This document shows, one piece after another, positions 8,375 to 17,354 of a stretch of DNA of 64,000 bases. This stretch comes from Myxococcales bacterium. GTDB taxonomy: Bacteria; Myxococcota_A; Polyangia; Haliangiales; Haliangiaceae. A model generated the notes under the pieces. The model ran no database searches, had not been told where the DNA came from, and worked only from the letters and a program-made list of their open reading frames with translations. The stretch covers positions 1 through 64,000 of the forward strand of contig JAQBQF010000252.1 of assembly GCA_028287115.1 (NCBI GenBank), written 5' to 3'. Numbering within the stretch: the first letter of the stretch is position 1; every line of letters starts with the position of its first letter. The position numbers were made by a program, and so were the translations under genes.

Positions 8375-11020
8375 ATGAGCGGCAGCGAGCCCACGGACGC
8401 GCCGGCCGATCCGCCAGCTGCGCCGCCGGAGCCTCCGGCTTCGCCGTCACCTTCCTCGGCACCCGAGTCCCCGAGCCCTGCGCGATCTTCGGGTAAGCGC
8501 ATCGCGATCCTCGGCGCGGTGGGCGTCATCGCGGTCGCCGCGGTTGTCGCCGTGCTCGTTCGCACGCGCCACGTGCGCCCGTCGGGGACGCCGGTTGTGC
8601 GACGCGACGGCGGCGCGGCGATTCGTGCGCCGGAGGGTCCGCATGTTCCGGGCACCGGCGTCCATCTCGGTGGTTTCGTCATCGATGGGGCGGGCCTCGC
8701 GGTCGCCGGCGCCGAGATCGCCGCGGAGCCCGAGCAAGGAGTCCCCGATCGCGCGCTGGCTCCCGCCGGGGCCGGCAGCGCGCAGCCGGTCGATGCAGGC
8801 GCTCGCGGTGACACCGGGACCGTCGTGGGCACGCCGACCGGGCCCGATGGCCGGTTCATGCTCGATGGGCTCGAGCCAGGTCGCTACCGGCTCCGCGTCA
8901 CCGGTCCGGGCCTGCTCGCGGCGGAGGTTCGTTATGTGCCCGTGCCGTCGGACGCGGTGCGCATTGTCGTCGCGCGGCAGGTGACGATCGAAGGCACCGT
9001 CACCGACGGCGGCAAGCCCGTGGCATCCGCGCAGATCGGGATCCGTGGCGATGCGATCGGCGGCACGATCGAGACGAAGACCGATCCGCAGGGCGCGTTT
9101 CACATGCCGAATCTTCCCGAGGGTCGCTATCAGGTCTACGCGTGGCAAAGCGCGCTCGCCGCGCGGACGATCCGCGTCAATCGCCTCGGCGCAGGGCCGT
9201 TCCCGCCCGTCGAGCTTCGCCTCGAAGCGGGTGCGATCGTCGTCGGCCGTGTGGTCGATCGGGCAGAAGGCACCGGCCTGGTCGCGGCGATCGAGCTGCG
9301 GCCCTCCGGTGATGATCAAGCGCCACGCTACGCGCGCAGCGGCGAGGACGGCGTGTTCCGCATCGAGGGCGTGCCGAACGGGCGGTGGATCGCCGACGCG
9401 TTTTCACCCGGGTACTTGTCACCGAGCGGCCTGGAGCTCGAGGCGGGGCGCGGGATTCCGGAGCTCGCACTCGTGCGCGGCGGCACGATCGAAGGCCGTA
9501 TCCTCGACGCCGATGGCAATGCGATCGCCGGGGCTGCGGTGCGCGCGTTGACCGCGGGCGCAAATCCCGTCGAGTACTCGCAGCAAGTCGACGAGGATCG
9601 GTTGCGCCGGTTCTCCGGCCGCACGTCGGCGCCGCTACCGTCTTCCGCCGGGCCCGCGGCCGATCCGCAGTTCATCGCGCGCGGCGAGCTCGGCGTCATG
9701 GTCGGCGCGATTCCGCCGATCCCGTTGCCCGGCGCGCAGCTCGCACAGCCGGCGGCGCTCGTCGATTCGACCGGGCTCGCCGGCGAGCCACCGCCGTTGC
9801 CGGCCGATCCCACGCGTGCCTCGATCTGGACCACCGGCATCGACGGCCGCTATCGGATCCGTGGCGTCGCAAAAGGCAAGGTCACCGTCCTCGCGCAAGC
9901 GCCGAGCTTTGCAGAAGCGCGCTCGAAGCCGGTGTCGATCGCACAAGGCGAGGTGCTATCGAAGGTCGACATCGTGCTCGCGGCGGGCACGATGATCATC
10001 GGCAAGGTCACCGATCAGCACGGCGCACCGGTCGTCGGTGCTTCGCTCGCGCTGCAACCGGAGGTCGGTGCGACCATCGAAGGCTTCGCCGACGGCGATG
10101 GCGAGTACAAGCTGGGCCCGGTCACCGGCAAGGTCGAGCTCCGCGCGAACGCGTACGGTCACGTCGACGTGCGGCGAGAGCTCGAGCTGCCGCCGTCAAA
10201 GGGCACGACGCCCGTCGAGCACCGCGAAGACATCGTGCTCGCCGCCGCGGACGCGATCCTCGCGGGCACGCTCGATGACGAAACCGGGGCCACCGTCTCG
10301 GGCGCGCATCTCGAGGTGATGGGCGGGGGAGGCGAGGGCCGTCACGCCGTGGTCGGCGCCGACGGCACGTTCATGATCGAGATGCTGCCGCCGGGCCGCC
10401 TCCGTGTGCGCGTCGAGCATCCCGCTTATCCGATCGACGAGCTCGACGCGATCGCGTCGACCACCGGCGAGCGTTCGCGCTTGAAGCTTCCGCTCGGCGG
10501 CGGCATCGAAGGTGCGATCCTCGACAACGCGAGCAGCGCCCCGATCGCGAGCATCTCGATCACGGCCTCGGGCCCGGCTGCCGCGACCGCCGAAACGACG
10601 ACCGACAAGGATGGCCGCTGGAAGTTGTTTCCCCTCAAGACAGGGCACTGGCGACTCGAAGTCAAACAGCCCGGCTATCTGACCCAGACCCGCGAGGTCG
10701 ATGTCCCGAAGGCTCGCACGCCGGGCGCGACGTCCGTCCGCGATATCCGGATCGATCTCGGACGCGGCGCGCTCGTCGGCGGCACCGTGCGCGACTCGCG
10801 CGGACTACGGATCGCGAACGCGCATATCATCGTGAAGCTCGCGAACGGCAGCGGCGCGCCCGTCGAAGGCGACACCGACGCTCAAGGCGAGTTCCGACTC
10901 CACGACGTTCCCACCGGCGAGATCAGCGTGACAGCAACGAGCGGTGATCGCGGCGGCTCGACACGAGTGACGCTGCGGGCCGGCGACGAAGTGCTCGGCC
11001 TCTCGATCGACGTCAAGTAG
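8375..11020 (+). CDS. Membrane-anchored protein with repeated carboxypeptidase-regulatory-like domains
   Basis: An 881-residue protein. The first 40 residues are a Pro/Ser/Ala-rich cytoplasmic leader, followed by one transmembrane helix (IAILGAVGVIAVAAVVAVLV, about residues 43-62) and a long exported part. That part is a series of about seven CarboxypepD_reg-type beta sandwiches, each with a core such as LGGFVIDGAGLAVAGAEIAA, a GRFMLDGLEPGRYRLRV-like turn and a closing strand (also seen as IEGTVTDGGKPVASAQI, IIGKVTDQHGAPVVGASLAL and VGGTVRDSRGLRIANAHI). These transthyretin-like modules usually serve in adhesion or as spacers. No catalytic domain is visible. It ends six bases before the convergent kinase gene. 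Confidence 0.85.
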   Translation: MSGSEPTDAPADPPAAPPEPPASPSPSSAPESPSPARSSGKRIAILGAVGVIAVAAVVAVLVRTRHVRPSGTPVVRRDGGAAIRAPEGPHVPGTGVHLGGFVIDGAGLAVAGAEIAAEPEQGVPDRALAPAGAGSAQPVDAGARGDTGTVVGTPTGPDGRFMLDGLEPGRYRLRVTGPGLLAAEVRYVPVPSDAVRIVVARQVTIEGTVTDGGKPVASAQIGIRGDAIGGTIETKTDPQGAFHMPNLPEGRYQVYAWQSALAARTIRVNRLGAGPFPPVELRLEAGAIVVGRVVDRAEGTGLVAAIELRPSGDDQAPRYARSGEDGVFRIEGVPNGRWIADAFSPGYLSPSGLELEAGRGIPELALVRGGTIEGRILDADGNAIAGAAVRALTAGANPVEYSQQVDEDRLRRFSGRTSAPLPSSAGPAADPQFIARGELGVMVGAIPPIPLPGAQLAQPAALVDSTGLAGEPPPLPADPTRASIWTTGIDGRYRIRGVAKGKVTVLAQAPSFAEARSKPVSIAQGEVLSKVDIVLAAGTMIIGKVTDQHGAPVVGASLALQPEVGATIEGFADGDGEYKLGPVTGKVELRANAYGHVDVRRELELPPSKGTTPVEHREDIVLAAADAILAGTLDDETGATVSGAHLEVMGGGGEGRHAVVGADGTFMIEMLPPGRLRVRVEHPAYPIDELDAIASTTGERSRLKLPLGGGIEGAILDNASSAPIASISITASGPAAATAETTTDKDGRWKLFPLKTGHWRLEVKQPGYLTQTREVDVPKARTPGATSVRDIRIDLGRGALVGGTVRDSRGLRIANAHIIVKLANGSGAPVEGDTDAQGEFRLHDVPTGEISVTATSGDRGGSTRVTLRAGDEVLGLSIDVK

Positions 11021-11026
11021 AGCTCG

Positions 11027-12367
11027 TCAGCCGCCGCGGCGTTGGCGCTGGCGCATCCGATTGATGTCGATGATCATCGTCGGCGCCGAGTGGACGCCTT
11101 CATCGTAGATCGGCTGAGCCGCGGGGCGCTTCGTTGACTTCGGCGGTGGCGGTGGCGGGGCGGATTTCTTCGCGAGGTTGCGAGCGCGGCCGTTCTCGAG
11201 GATCAGCGTCGGTTGCGCGTGGATGTCTTGCTGCTCGACCTTCGGCATCGTCGTGAAGTTCGAGTCACTCGAGAAGTCGTCGCTCGCACCGATCGCCGCG
11301 ACCGATACCGACGTCGGTTTCGGTTGGAACGGGACCTCGGGCGGATCGAAGTCTTCGTCGCGCGGGATCAGGTTCTCGCCGACGTCGTCGCTCACCTCGT
11401 CGGTCATCACGAACTCTTCGAGCATCCGCAGCTCGCGCTCGATCTCCTGCGCGAACATCTTGCGGATGAACCGCCCGAGGTGGCTGCGCGAGTAGTTCGG
11501 CATGAACTTGCGCAAGAACGCGCGCAGGTCGCCTTCGGCCTCGGCGGCGGTTTGATAGCGATTCGCGCGGCTGCGCGTCAGGCACTTGTCGGTGATCGCC
11601 TCGAGCTCCGGCGGAATCCCGGGCTGGAGCTCGCCGATCGGCCGATACTTCGCGTCGCGGACTTTGATCAGGAGGTCCATCTCGTTGGTCGCGGTGAAGG
11701 GCGGGATCCGGGTCAGCATCTCGTAGAGGCACGAGCCGAGCGAGAACACGTCGCTACGGTGATCGAGCTTGCGACCGAGCGCCTGCTCGGGGCTCATGTA
11801 CTTGACCTTGCCCTTGATCACGCCGGTCTTCGTCTGCACGCGCGACAGCGTCGCCTTCGCGATGCCGAAGTCGCATAGCTTCACTTCGCCGGCGTAGCTG
11901 CAAATGATGTTCGAGGGCGAGACATCGCGGTGGATGATCCGCAGCGGCTTGCCGCGCGAATCGACCGCCGAGTGAGCCGCGTGAAGCGCCGCGCCGACCT
12001 CGGCCGCGATATAGGCGGCGTGCTCGGGAGGAATCGGCTTCTTCTTCGTGCGACAGCGCTCGAGCACGGTGCGCATGTCCTTGCCATCGACATGCTCCAT
12101 GGCGATGAAGTACTCGCCGTGTGCGCGCGCGAACTCGTAGACCCGCGCGATGCACTGATGGCGCAAGACGCTCGCGATCTTGGCTTCGTCGACGAGCATC
12201 TGGATGAAGTCGTCGTCCTCGGCAAGGTGTGCGAGCACGCGCTTGACCGCGACGAGGTGCGGCTGCCCGTGCGCGTCGAACGTCTTCGCGCGATAGATCT
12301 CGGCCATCCCCCCGAACGCGATGCGATCGAGCAAATGGTAGCGACCGAGCTGTTGCGCTCTCCTCAC
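11027..12367 (-). CDS. Hanks-type serine/threonine protein kinase
   Basis: Eukaryotic-like kinase with domain at about residues 9-285. All catalytic motifs are intact: glycine loop IAFGGMAEIYRA, VAVKR (Lys42), the alpha-C Glu61, HRDVSPSN (Asp148, Asn153), DFG (Asp166) and YMSPEQALG in the activation segment. The C-terminal 160 residues are polar, with a Pro tract (PPPPPK) and no sensor domain or transmembrane helix, so it should be cytosolic. GTG 12367 is chosen because GGGAGG lies just upstream; an in-frame GTG at 12379 would add four residues. Myxobacterial kinases of this type work in signalling cascades; no dedicated phosphatase or substrate gene is adjacent. Confidence 0.92.
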   Translation of the reverse strand: MRRAQQLGRYHLLDRIAFGGMAEIYRAKTFDAHGQPHLVAVKRVLAHLAEDDDFIQMLVDEAKIASVLRHQCIARVYEFARAHGEYFIAMEHVDGKDMRTVLERCRTKKKPIPPEHAAYIAAEVGAALHAAHSAVDSRGKPLRIIHRDVSPSNIICSYAGEVKLCDFGIAKATLSRVQTKTGVIKGKVKYMSPEQALGRKLDHRSDVFSLGSCLYEMLTRIPPFTATNEMDLLIKVRDAKYRPIGELQPGIPPELEAITDKCLTRSRANRYQTAAEAEGDLRAFLRKFMPNYSRSHLGRFIRKMFAQEIERELRMLEEFVMTDEVSDDVGENLIPRDEDFDPPEVPFQPKPTSVSVAAIGASDDFSSDSNFTTMPKVEQQDIHAQPTLILENGRARNLAKKSAPPPPPPKSTKRPAAQPIYDEGVHSAPTMIIDINRMRQRQRRGG

Positions 12368-12450
12368 CGGTCCTCCCACCTTACCTTGCGCATCGGAGAT
12401 CTAACCAGGAGTACACGGCCCCACACACGTGCCAAACCGACGAGATCCGT

Positions 12451-12456
12451 TATGCT
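12451..12456 (+). promoter_or_regulatory. -10 element TATGCT seven bases before a start codon
   Basis: TATGCT followed by seven bases and then ATG 12464. No Shine-Dalgarno sequence is present, so the transcript would begin at or within a base or two of the start codon. No clear -35 box is visible. It matches similar boxes before ten other genes in this window. Confidence 0.4.
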
Positions 12457-12463
12457 ATCCGGC

Positions 12464-13027
12464 ATGTCGCGTCTGGCAGTCGTTGCCGTGTTCCTCGCCG
12501 GTTGTTCGGGTTGTTCGACGTCCGCCAAGGACCGAACGAAGGGATCAACCGAGTCCAAGGGGCCAACGGGGCCCGAGCACATCGTCGTCCCACACGCGGG
12601 CTCCGCAGAGTCGACAGGGACCGTAGCGGCCGCGCCGACCGACGATCCGCGGTTTCACCTGAAGGCGGACGAAGGCACGCTGACGATCGACAAAGCCGAA
12701 GCCAGGGCCGGCGCTGAAGCAATCGCCAGCGTCAAGCTCGCACCGAACACCGGCTTCCATGTCGCGACGGATTATCCGATCAAGATCACGCTCGAGCCCG
12801 CGGAAGGCGTGAAGCTGTCGAAGACCGAGCTCACCGCCGGCGGACGCGACAAGGCGCAAGGCGATGCGGCGACTCTCAGCGAGCAGATGTTGGTCATCCC
12901 GATCAAGGCGACCGCCGAGAAGGCCGGCGCGTACGAGATCAAAGGCTGGTTCAAATTCGGAGTCTGCGACAAGGACAGCTGTCACCCGAAACGCCAGCCG
13001 ATCACCGTCACGGTCGCGGCGACCTGA
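12464..13027 (+). CDS. DsbD alpha-domain-like lipoprotein
   Basis: A 187-residue lipoprotein with lipobox LAGC (Cys14), a flexible linker to about residue 60 and an immunoglobulin-like domain at about 63-187 resembling the N-terminal (alpha) domain of the thiol:disulfide reductase DsbD. The diagnostic cysteine pair is GVCDKDSCHP (Cys168, Cys173), the redox pair that passes electrons to periplasmic partners in DsbD. The transmembrane and thioredoxin parts of DsbD are missing, so this is a stand-alone, membrane-tethered version. ATG 12464 is preferred over ATG 12452. A thioredoxin-like lipoprotein that could be a partner lies at 37.6 kb. Confidence 0.72.
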   Translation: MSRLAVVAVFLAGCSGCSTSAKDRTKGSTESKGPTGPEHIVVPHAGSAESTGTVAAAPTDDPRFHLKADEGTLTIDKAEARAGAEAIASVKLAPNTGFHVATDYPIKITLEPAEGVKLSKTELTAGGRDKAQGDAATLSEQMLVIPIKATAEKAGAYEIKGWFKFGVCDKDSCHPKRQPITVTVAAT

Positions 13028-13096
13028 GCGAGGGCAAAATCACGGTGCGTTGTGCCATCCCGCCACCCCGTGATCTGAGCTAACGTCGAAGCACCG

Positions 13097-15340
13097 ATGA
13101 GCGACATCCCACCGTTGGTGAAGGAGACGCTGGTCGGCCTGCATCAGGCCGTCGGCGAGGACTTCCGGCGCAACCGCCGCGTGATGTCGTTCACCGAGTA
13201 CCTCGCGCTCGTGTTCGCCGAGCCGACTCGCCAGCTCCGATCGTCGACACAGTACATCGTCGACTGCTTCGATCACTATGGCACCACGACGGTGAAGTAT
13301 CCGTGGGGCGACGTCAGCCGGTTCAACCTGTTCGACGCACCGTGGGCCAAGGGCGAAGATCAGCTGTTCGGCCAGGAGATGGTCCAGAAACAGGTCTACA
13401 AGGTTCTCCGGAGCTTTCTGCAGGACGGCCGCCCGAACAAGCTGATCCTGCTCCACGGGCCTAACGGCTCGGCGAAGTCGACGTTCATTCGCTGCCTCGG
13501 CCGGGGTCTCGAGCACTACTCGGCGCTCGATGAAGGTGCGCTGTATCGGTTCAGCTGGATGTTTCCTTCTTCGAAGAGCCAGAAGGGCGGCATCGGGTTC
13601 GGCGGGCTCCACCCGACGATCGAGTCGACGGATTCGTACGCGTATCTTCCGGATGACTCGGTCGATGCGCGGCTGCCCGACGAGCTCCGCGATCATCCGC
13701 TGCTGCTGATCCCGCTCGAGAAGCGTCACAAGCTGATCGAGCAGATGCTCTCCGGGTCGATCAAATCTCGGGAATTTCCGGTCAGCGATTATCTGCGCCA
13801 CGGCTCGCTGTCTCCAAAGAACCGCGCGATCTACGACGCGCTGCTCGCGAACTACCAGGGCGACTTCGTCCAGGTGCTCCGCCATGTCCGCGTCGAGCGG
13901 TTCGAGATCTCGCATCGCTATCGCACCGGCTGGGTCACGGTCGAGCCGCAGCTCTCGGTCGACGCGACCGAGCGTCAGGTCACCGCGGATCGCTCGTTGT
14001 CCGCGCTGCCGCCCTCGCTGCAATCGGTGTCGCTGTTCGAGTACGGGGGCGAGGTCGTCGGCGCGAACCGCGGCTTCATCGAATTCGATGACCTGTTGAA
14101 GCGCCCGCTCGAGCACTACAAGTACTTGCTGACGAGCGTCGAGCGCGCCGCGCTGTCGATGACGAACTCGACGCTGTTCCTCGATCTCGTGTTCGTTGGG
14201 AGCTGCAACGATATCCACCTCGCGGCGTTCCGCGAGATTCCGGACTTTCAGAGCTTCAAGGGCCGGATCGAGCTGATCCGCGTGCCGTTCATCCTCGACG
14301 TCCGTCACGAGGAGGCGCTGTATCGCCAACGGTTGCGCGAGGCGGCGGGTGGCCGTCATGTCGCGCCGCACACCGCGTACGTCGCCGCGCTGTGGGCCGT
14401 GCTATCGCGGATGCGCAAGCCGCAGATCGAGCGGTTCCCATCGACGCTCGCCGAGGTCATCGGCAAGCTGTCGCCGCTCGATAAGGCCGAGCTGTATTCG
14501 ACCGGCCAGGTCCCCGAGGATCTCTCGCAGGATCGTGCGCGCGAGCTCGCGGCGCACATCAAGGAGCTCTTCCACGAATCGGACACGTATCCGATCTACG
14601 AGGGCCGCGTCGGCGCATCGCCGCGCGAGATGCAGACGGTGCTGCTCGGGGCCGCGGGCTCCACGCGTTACGAGTACGTCTCGCCGCTGGTCGTCCTCGA
14701 CGAGATCGTCGATCTGTGCAAGCAGACGAGCCTCTACGAGTTCCTGCGACAGGACGTCCAGCCCGGCGGCTATCACGATCACAAGAAGCTCGCCGACGTC
14801 GCGCGCGGTCGGCTGTTCGACAAGATCGACGATGAAGTGCGCGTCGCGGTCGGTCTCGTCGAGGAATCCGAGTACGCGCGCGTGTTCGATCGCTACGTCT
14901 CGCACGTGATGCACGCGATCAGGAAAGAGAAAGTCCGCAACCCCGCGACCGGCCGGATGGAAGATCCGGACGAGCAGATGATGCGGGAGGTCGAGCGCAC
15001 GCTCGAGATCTCCGGCCGCGCCGATGACTTCCGCCAGAGCCTGGTCGGGAAGATCGGAGCGTGGTCGCTCGATCACAAAGGTCAGAAGCCGGTGATCTCG
15101 GAGATCTTCGGCGACCTGATGCGCAAGATCAAAGATGCGTACTTCGAGAAGCATCGCAAGACGATCGCGAAGGGCATCTCGGATCTCGTGATGGTGCTGT
15201 CGGGGAACGAGGCTTCGCTGTCTGCCGACGCGCAGACTCGCGCCAATGCGTCGCTCGAGTCGCTGACGTCGAAGTACGGCTACACGAAAGAATCGGCGCG
15301 CGATCTCGTCGGCGCACTCGCCAGCCTGCGCTACCGCTAG
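13097..15340 (+). CDS. prkA: PrkA family AAA+ protein kinase/protease
   Basis: PrkA (YeaG-like) protein of 747 residues, longer than the roughly 640 of typical members. The N-terminal AAA domain has the Walker A motif GPNGSAKST (residues 121-129), preceded by the family block NLFDAPWAKGEDQLFGQEM. The C-terminal kinase-like region is recognised by overall similarity rather than by Hanks motifs. PrkA responds to starvation and stress and in Bacillus has ATP-dependent protease activity. In many genomes prkA sits with a DUF444 gene (yeaH) and spoVR; neither is next to it here. Start ATG 13097 follows a 69-base gap. Confidence 0.93.
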   Translation: MSDIPPLVKETLVGLHQAVGEDFRRNRRVMSFTEYLALVFAEPTRQLRSSTQYIVDCFDHYGTTTVKYPWGDVSRFNLFDAPWAKGEDQLFGQEMVQKQVYKVLRSFLQDGRPNKLILLHGPNGSAKSTFIRCLGRGLEHYSALDEGALYRFSWMFPSSKSQKGGIGFGGLHPTIESTDSYAYLPDDSVDARLPDELRDHPLLLIPLEKRHKLIEQMLSGSIKSREFPVSDYLRHGSLSPKNRAIYDALLANYQGDFVQVLRHVRVERFEISHRYRTGWVTVEPQLSVDATERQVTADRSLSALPPSLQSVSLFEYGGEVVGANRGFIEFDDLLKRPLEHYKYLLTSVERAALSMTNSTLFLDLVFVGSCNDIHLAAFREIPDFQSFKGRIELIRVPFILDVRHEEALYRQRLREAAGGRHVAPHTAYVAALWAVLSRMRKPQIERFPSTLAEVIGKLSPLDKAELYSTGQVPEDLSQDRARELAAHIKELFHESDTYPIYEGRVGASPREMQTVLLGAAGSTRYEYVSPLVVLDEIVDLCKQTSLYEFLRQDVQPGGYHDHKKLADVARGRLFDKIDDEVRVAVGLVEESEYARVFDRYVSHVMHAIRKEKVRNPATGRMEDPDEQMMREVERTLEISGRADDFRQSLVGKIGAWSLDHKGQKPVISEIFGDLMRKIKDAYFEKHRKTIAKGISDLVMVLSGNEASLSADAQTRANASLESLTSKYGYTKESARDLVGALASLRYR

Positions 15341-15481
15341 AACGCCACCGCGTAGCCGGTGTGGTCTTCGGGCGACACACGCAAGCCTGGCGAACATCGC
15401 GGCTCGTGCTTACCAGCCGGGTGCGTTCGAGCGCGCGATCTGACGCGCGACGGCAAACCGATCCGCGGCCGCGCGGCGATC

Positions 15482-15510
15482 TTGCACGGGTCGGCCTGCG
15501 CCCGTATCCT
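15482..15510 (+). promoter_or_regulatory. Sigma-70-like promoter before the metallophosphoesterase gene
   Basis: TTGCAC (15482-15487), a 17-base spacer and TATCCT (15505-15510). The -10 box ends 11 bases before ATG 15522, so the leader would be very short. GAGGGAG between the box and the start could serve as part of a ribosome-binding site. Confidence 0.45.
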
Positions 15511-15521
15511 CGAGGGAGCGC

Positions 15522-16823
15522 ATGCGACGAGCTCTGGCCTCGATCCTCGTGCTCGCCGGCATGGCGGGTAGCGCGCTCGCGTCGCCGAAGATGCTCAAGG
15601 GTCCCTACCTCCAGGACCTCGCTCCGAATTCGATCACGGTGATGTGGCAGATGGACGAGATGATCCCGGGCAAGCTCGTCGTGATCGGACCTGGGGGCGA
15701 GAAGTCGCAGGACGTCAACGCGGCACACGTGATCGAAGCGCGGATCGATGGGCTCGAGCCGTCGAGCCGCTATCGTTATCGTGTCGAGGCGGCGGGCCAG
15801 ACGTGGGAAGGCGAGTTCGCGACGGCCCCACCGGTCGGCAAAGACGTCCCGTTCGGGTTCGTCGTGTTTGGCGATACCCGCAACAACATGGAGCAGCACC
15901 GGCGCGTGATCGAACGCATGGCGCAAGAGGTTCCGGACTTCGTGCTCGGCACCGGCGACATGGTCGACGAAGGCTATCGTCAGGAGCAGTGGCAACAGTT
16001 CTTCGACGTCGAGGACAAGCTCCTGCGCGACAACGTCTACTTCCCCGCGCTCGGCAATCACGATCGCCAGGGCAGGGGCCGCACCGCCGATGCGTATCGC
16101 GCGTTCTTCTCGGTCCCCGAGAACGGCGGCGAAACGGAGCGGTACTACGCGTTCACGTACGCGACCACGCGGATCCTCGTCCTCGATTCCAATGCCTACA
16201 GCTTCGCGCTCACCGATCAGACGGCGTGGATCGAGCGCGAGCTGATCGCCGCGCGTCAGGACCCCGCGATCCACCATATCTTCGTCGTGATGCACCACCC
16301 GCCGTTCTCGATCTCGCTCCACGGTGGCGCGATCGATCTTCGCGAGCGATGGACGCCGCTGTTCGAGAAGTATCAAGTGTCCGCGGTGTTCTCGGGCCAC
16401 GATCACGTCTACGAGCGCGCGGAGCACAACGGGATCCGGTACTTCGTCTCGGGCGGCGGGGGCGCGCCGCTGTATCCGCGCAGGACGCATCCCAATCCGA
16501 TCGATCTCGAGGCCGTGAAGAAGTTCGAGCGCGTGCTGCACTTCCTGCGCGTCACCGTCACCGGGAATCGCATCGAGGTCACCGGCGTGCGCGCGGATGG
16601 CACGATCGTCGAGACGACCTCGTGGACGGAAGGACCCGAGCCCGTAGGCCCCGAGGCTCCGAAACGGCCGCAGGTCGCGAAGTCCGGTGCGCCGACCCAG
16701 CCCGCGATCTCACCGCCGCCCGTGGTCACGACCCGGGCTCGGATTTCGCTACTGTGGTTCGTGATTGGCAGCGCCGGCATCCTCCTCGTTGTGGGACTCG
16801 TGCTCGCTCGGATCTTGCGATGA
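15522..16823 (+). CDS. Exported, tail-anchored purple-acid-phosphatase-like metallophosphoesterase
   Basis: A 433-residue calcineurin-like phosphoesterase. A Sec signal peptide ends after about Ala20 (AGSALA), a fibronectin-III-like domain spans about 25-105, and the catalytic domain about 110-350 shows all metal-site motifs: GDTR (Asp118), GTGD (Asp146), GNHD (Asn179, His180), MHHP and GHDH. A Pro-rich linker leads to a single C-terminal transmembrane helix (LLWFVIGSAGILLVVGLVLA). The enzyme therefore faces the periplasm, tethered to the inner membrane. Its stop overlaps the next gene as ATGA, so the two are coupled. Confidence 0.9.
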   Translation: MRRALASILVLAGMAGSALASPKMLKGPYLQDLAPNSITVMWQMDEMIPGKLVVIGPGGEKSQDVNAAHVIEARIDGLEPSSRYRYRVEAAGQTWEGEFATAPPVGKDVPFGFVVFGDTRNNMEQHRRVIERMAQEVPDFVLGTGDMVDEGYRQEQWQQFFDVEDKLLRDNVYFPALGNHDRQGRGRTADAYRAFFSVPENGGETERYYAFTYATTRILVLDSNAYSFALTDQTAWIERELIAARQDPAIHHIFVVMHHPPFSISLHGGAIDLRERWTPLFEKYQVSAVFSGHDHVYERAEHNGIRYFVSGGGGAPLYPRRTHPNPIDLEAVKKFERVLHFLRVTVTGNRIEVTGVRADGTIVETTSWTEGPEPVGPEAPKRPQVAKSGAPTQPAISPPPVVTTRARISLLWFVIGSAGILLVVGLVLARILR

Positions 16824-17320
16824 CGAAGAAATCTGCCGGCACCGATGCGATCGTGAAAGAGCTGCGCGCGTGGGGACTCACCTATCCCGGCGCGCACACG
16901 AAGAGCCCATGGCCCGGGCACCTCGACCTCGCGGTCAACGACAAGACGTTCGCGTACCTCAGCATCGAGGGCGAGCCGTTCAGCATCGGCTGCAAGCTGC
17001 CGCAATCGGCCGCGATGGCACTCATGCTTCCGGGCACCAGCCCGACTCCATACGGCCTCGGCAAGAGCGGCTGGGTCACGGCGCAATTCCCGGACGGCCG
17101 CGTCCCACCGATCGACGTCCTCAAGGCGTGGATCGACGAGAGCTATCGCGCGCAGGCGCCGAAGAAATTGATCGCGAGCATCGGGGTCGACGGCGCGGGC
17201 ATGACAAACGCGAAGACAGTCGCGAAGAAGCCCGCCGTCAAGAAGGCCGCCGTCAAGAAGGCCGCCGTCAAGAGGGCCGCAAAGAGACCCGTTCCGAAGT
17301 CGACCGCTCGCAAGCGATAA
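16820..17320 (+). CDS. MmcQ/YjbR-like protein with a histone-H1-like tail
   Basis: A 166-residue protein. Residues about 8-115 match the MmcQ/YjbR fold: AIVKELRAWGLTYPGAHTKS, DLAVNDKTFAYLSIEG, SIGCKLP, and GWVTAQFPDG. The last 45 residues are almost only Lys, Ala, Val, Pro and Arg (KKPAVKKAAVKKAAVKRAAK), like the C-terminal tail of histone H1 and of some bacterial nucleoid proteins, so DNA binding is a reasonable inference. Part of the tail is encoded by three copies of a 15-bp repeat. ATG 16820 overlaps the upstream stop. Confidence 0.75.
   Translation: MTKKSAGTDAIVKELRAWGLTYPGAHTKSPWPGHLDLAVNDKTFAYLSIEGEPFSIGCKLPQSAAMALMLPGTSPTPYGLGKSGWVTAQFPDGRVPPIDVLKAWIDESYRAQAPKKLIASIGVDGAGMTNAKTVAKKPAVKKAAVKKAAVKRAAKRPVPKSTARKR
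17234..17278 (+). repeat. Three 15-bp tandem units encoding AVKKA
   Basis: GCCGTCAAGAAGGCC repeated three times in frame (third copy has AGG for AAG). It encodes the basic tail of the YjbR-like protein, and its copy number could vary between strains. Confidence 0.85.
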
Positions 17321-17354
17321 ATCAACCCGGCGAGGTTTATTCGGACCGCCTCCG

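Noticed and set aside
15341..15521. tRNA gene in the gap before the metallophosphoesterase gene
   Set aside because: I could not fold a cloverleaf with T-loop or anticodon features; the same holds for the other intergenic gaps.
15129..16541. 470-residue minus-strand ORF opposite prkA and the metallophosphoesterase
   Set aside because: No domain, and both plus-strand genes have full catalytic motifs.
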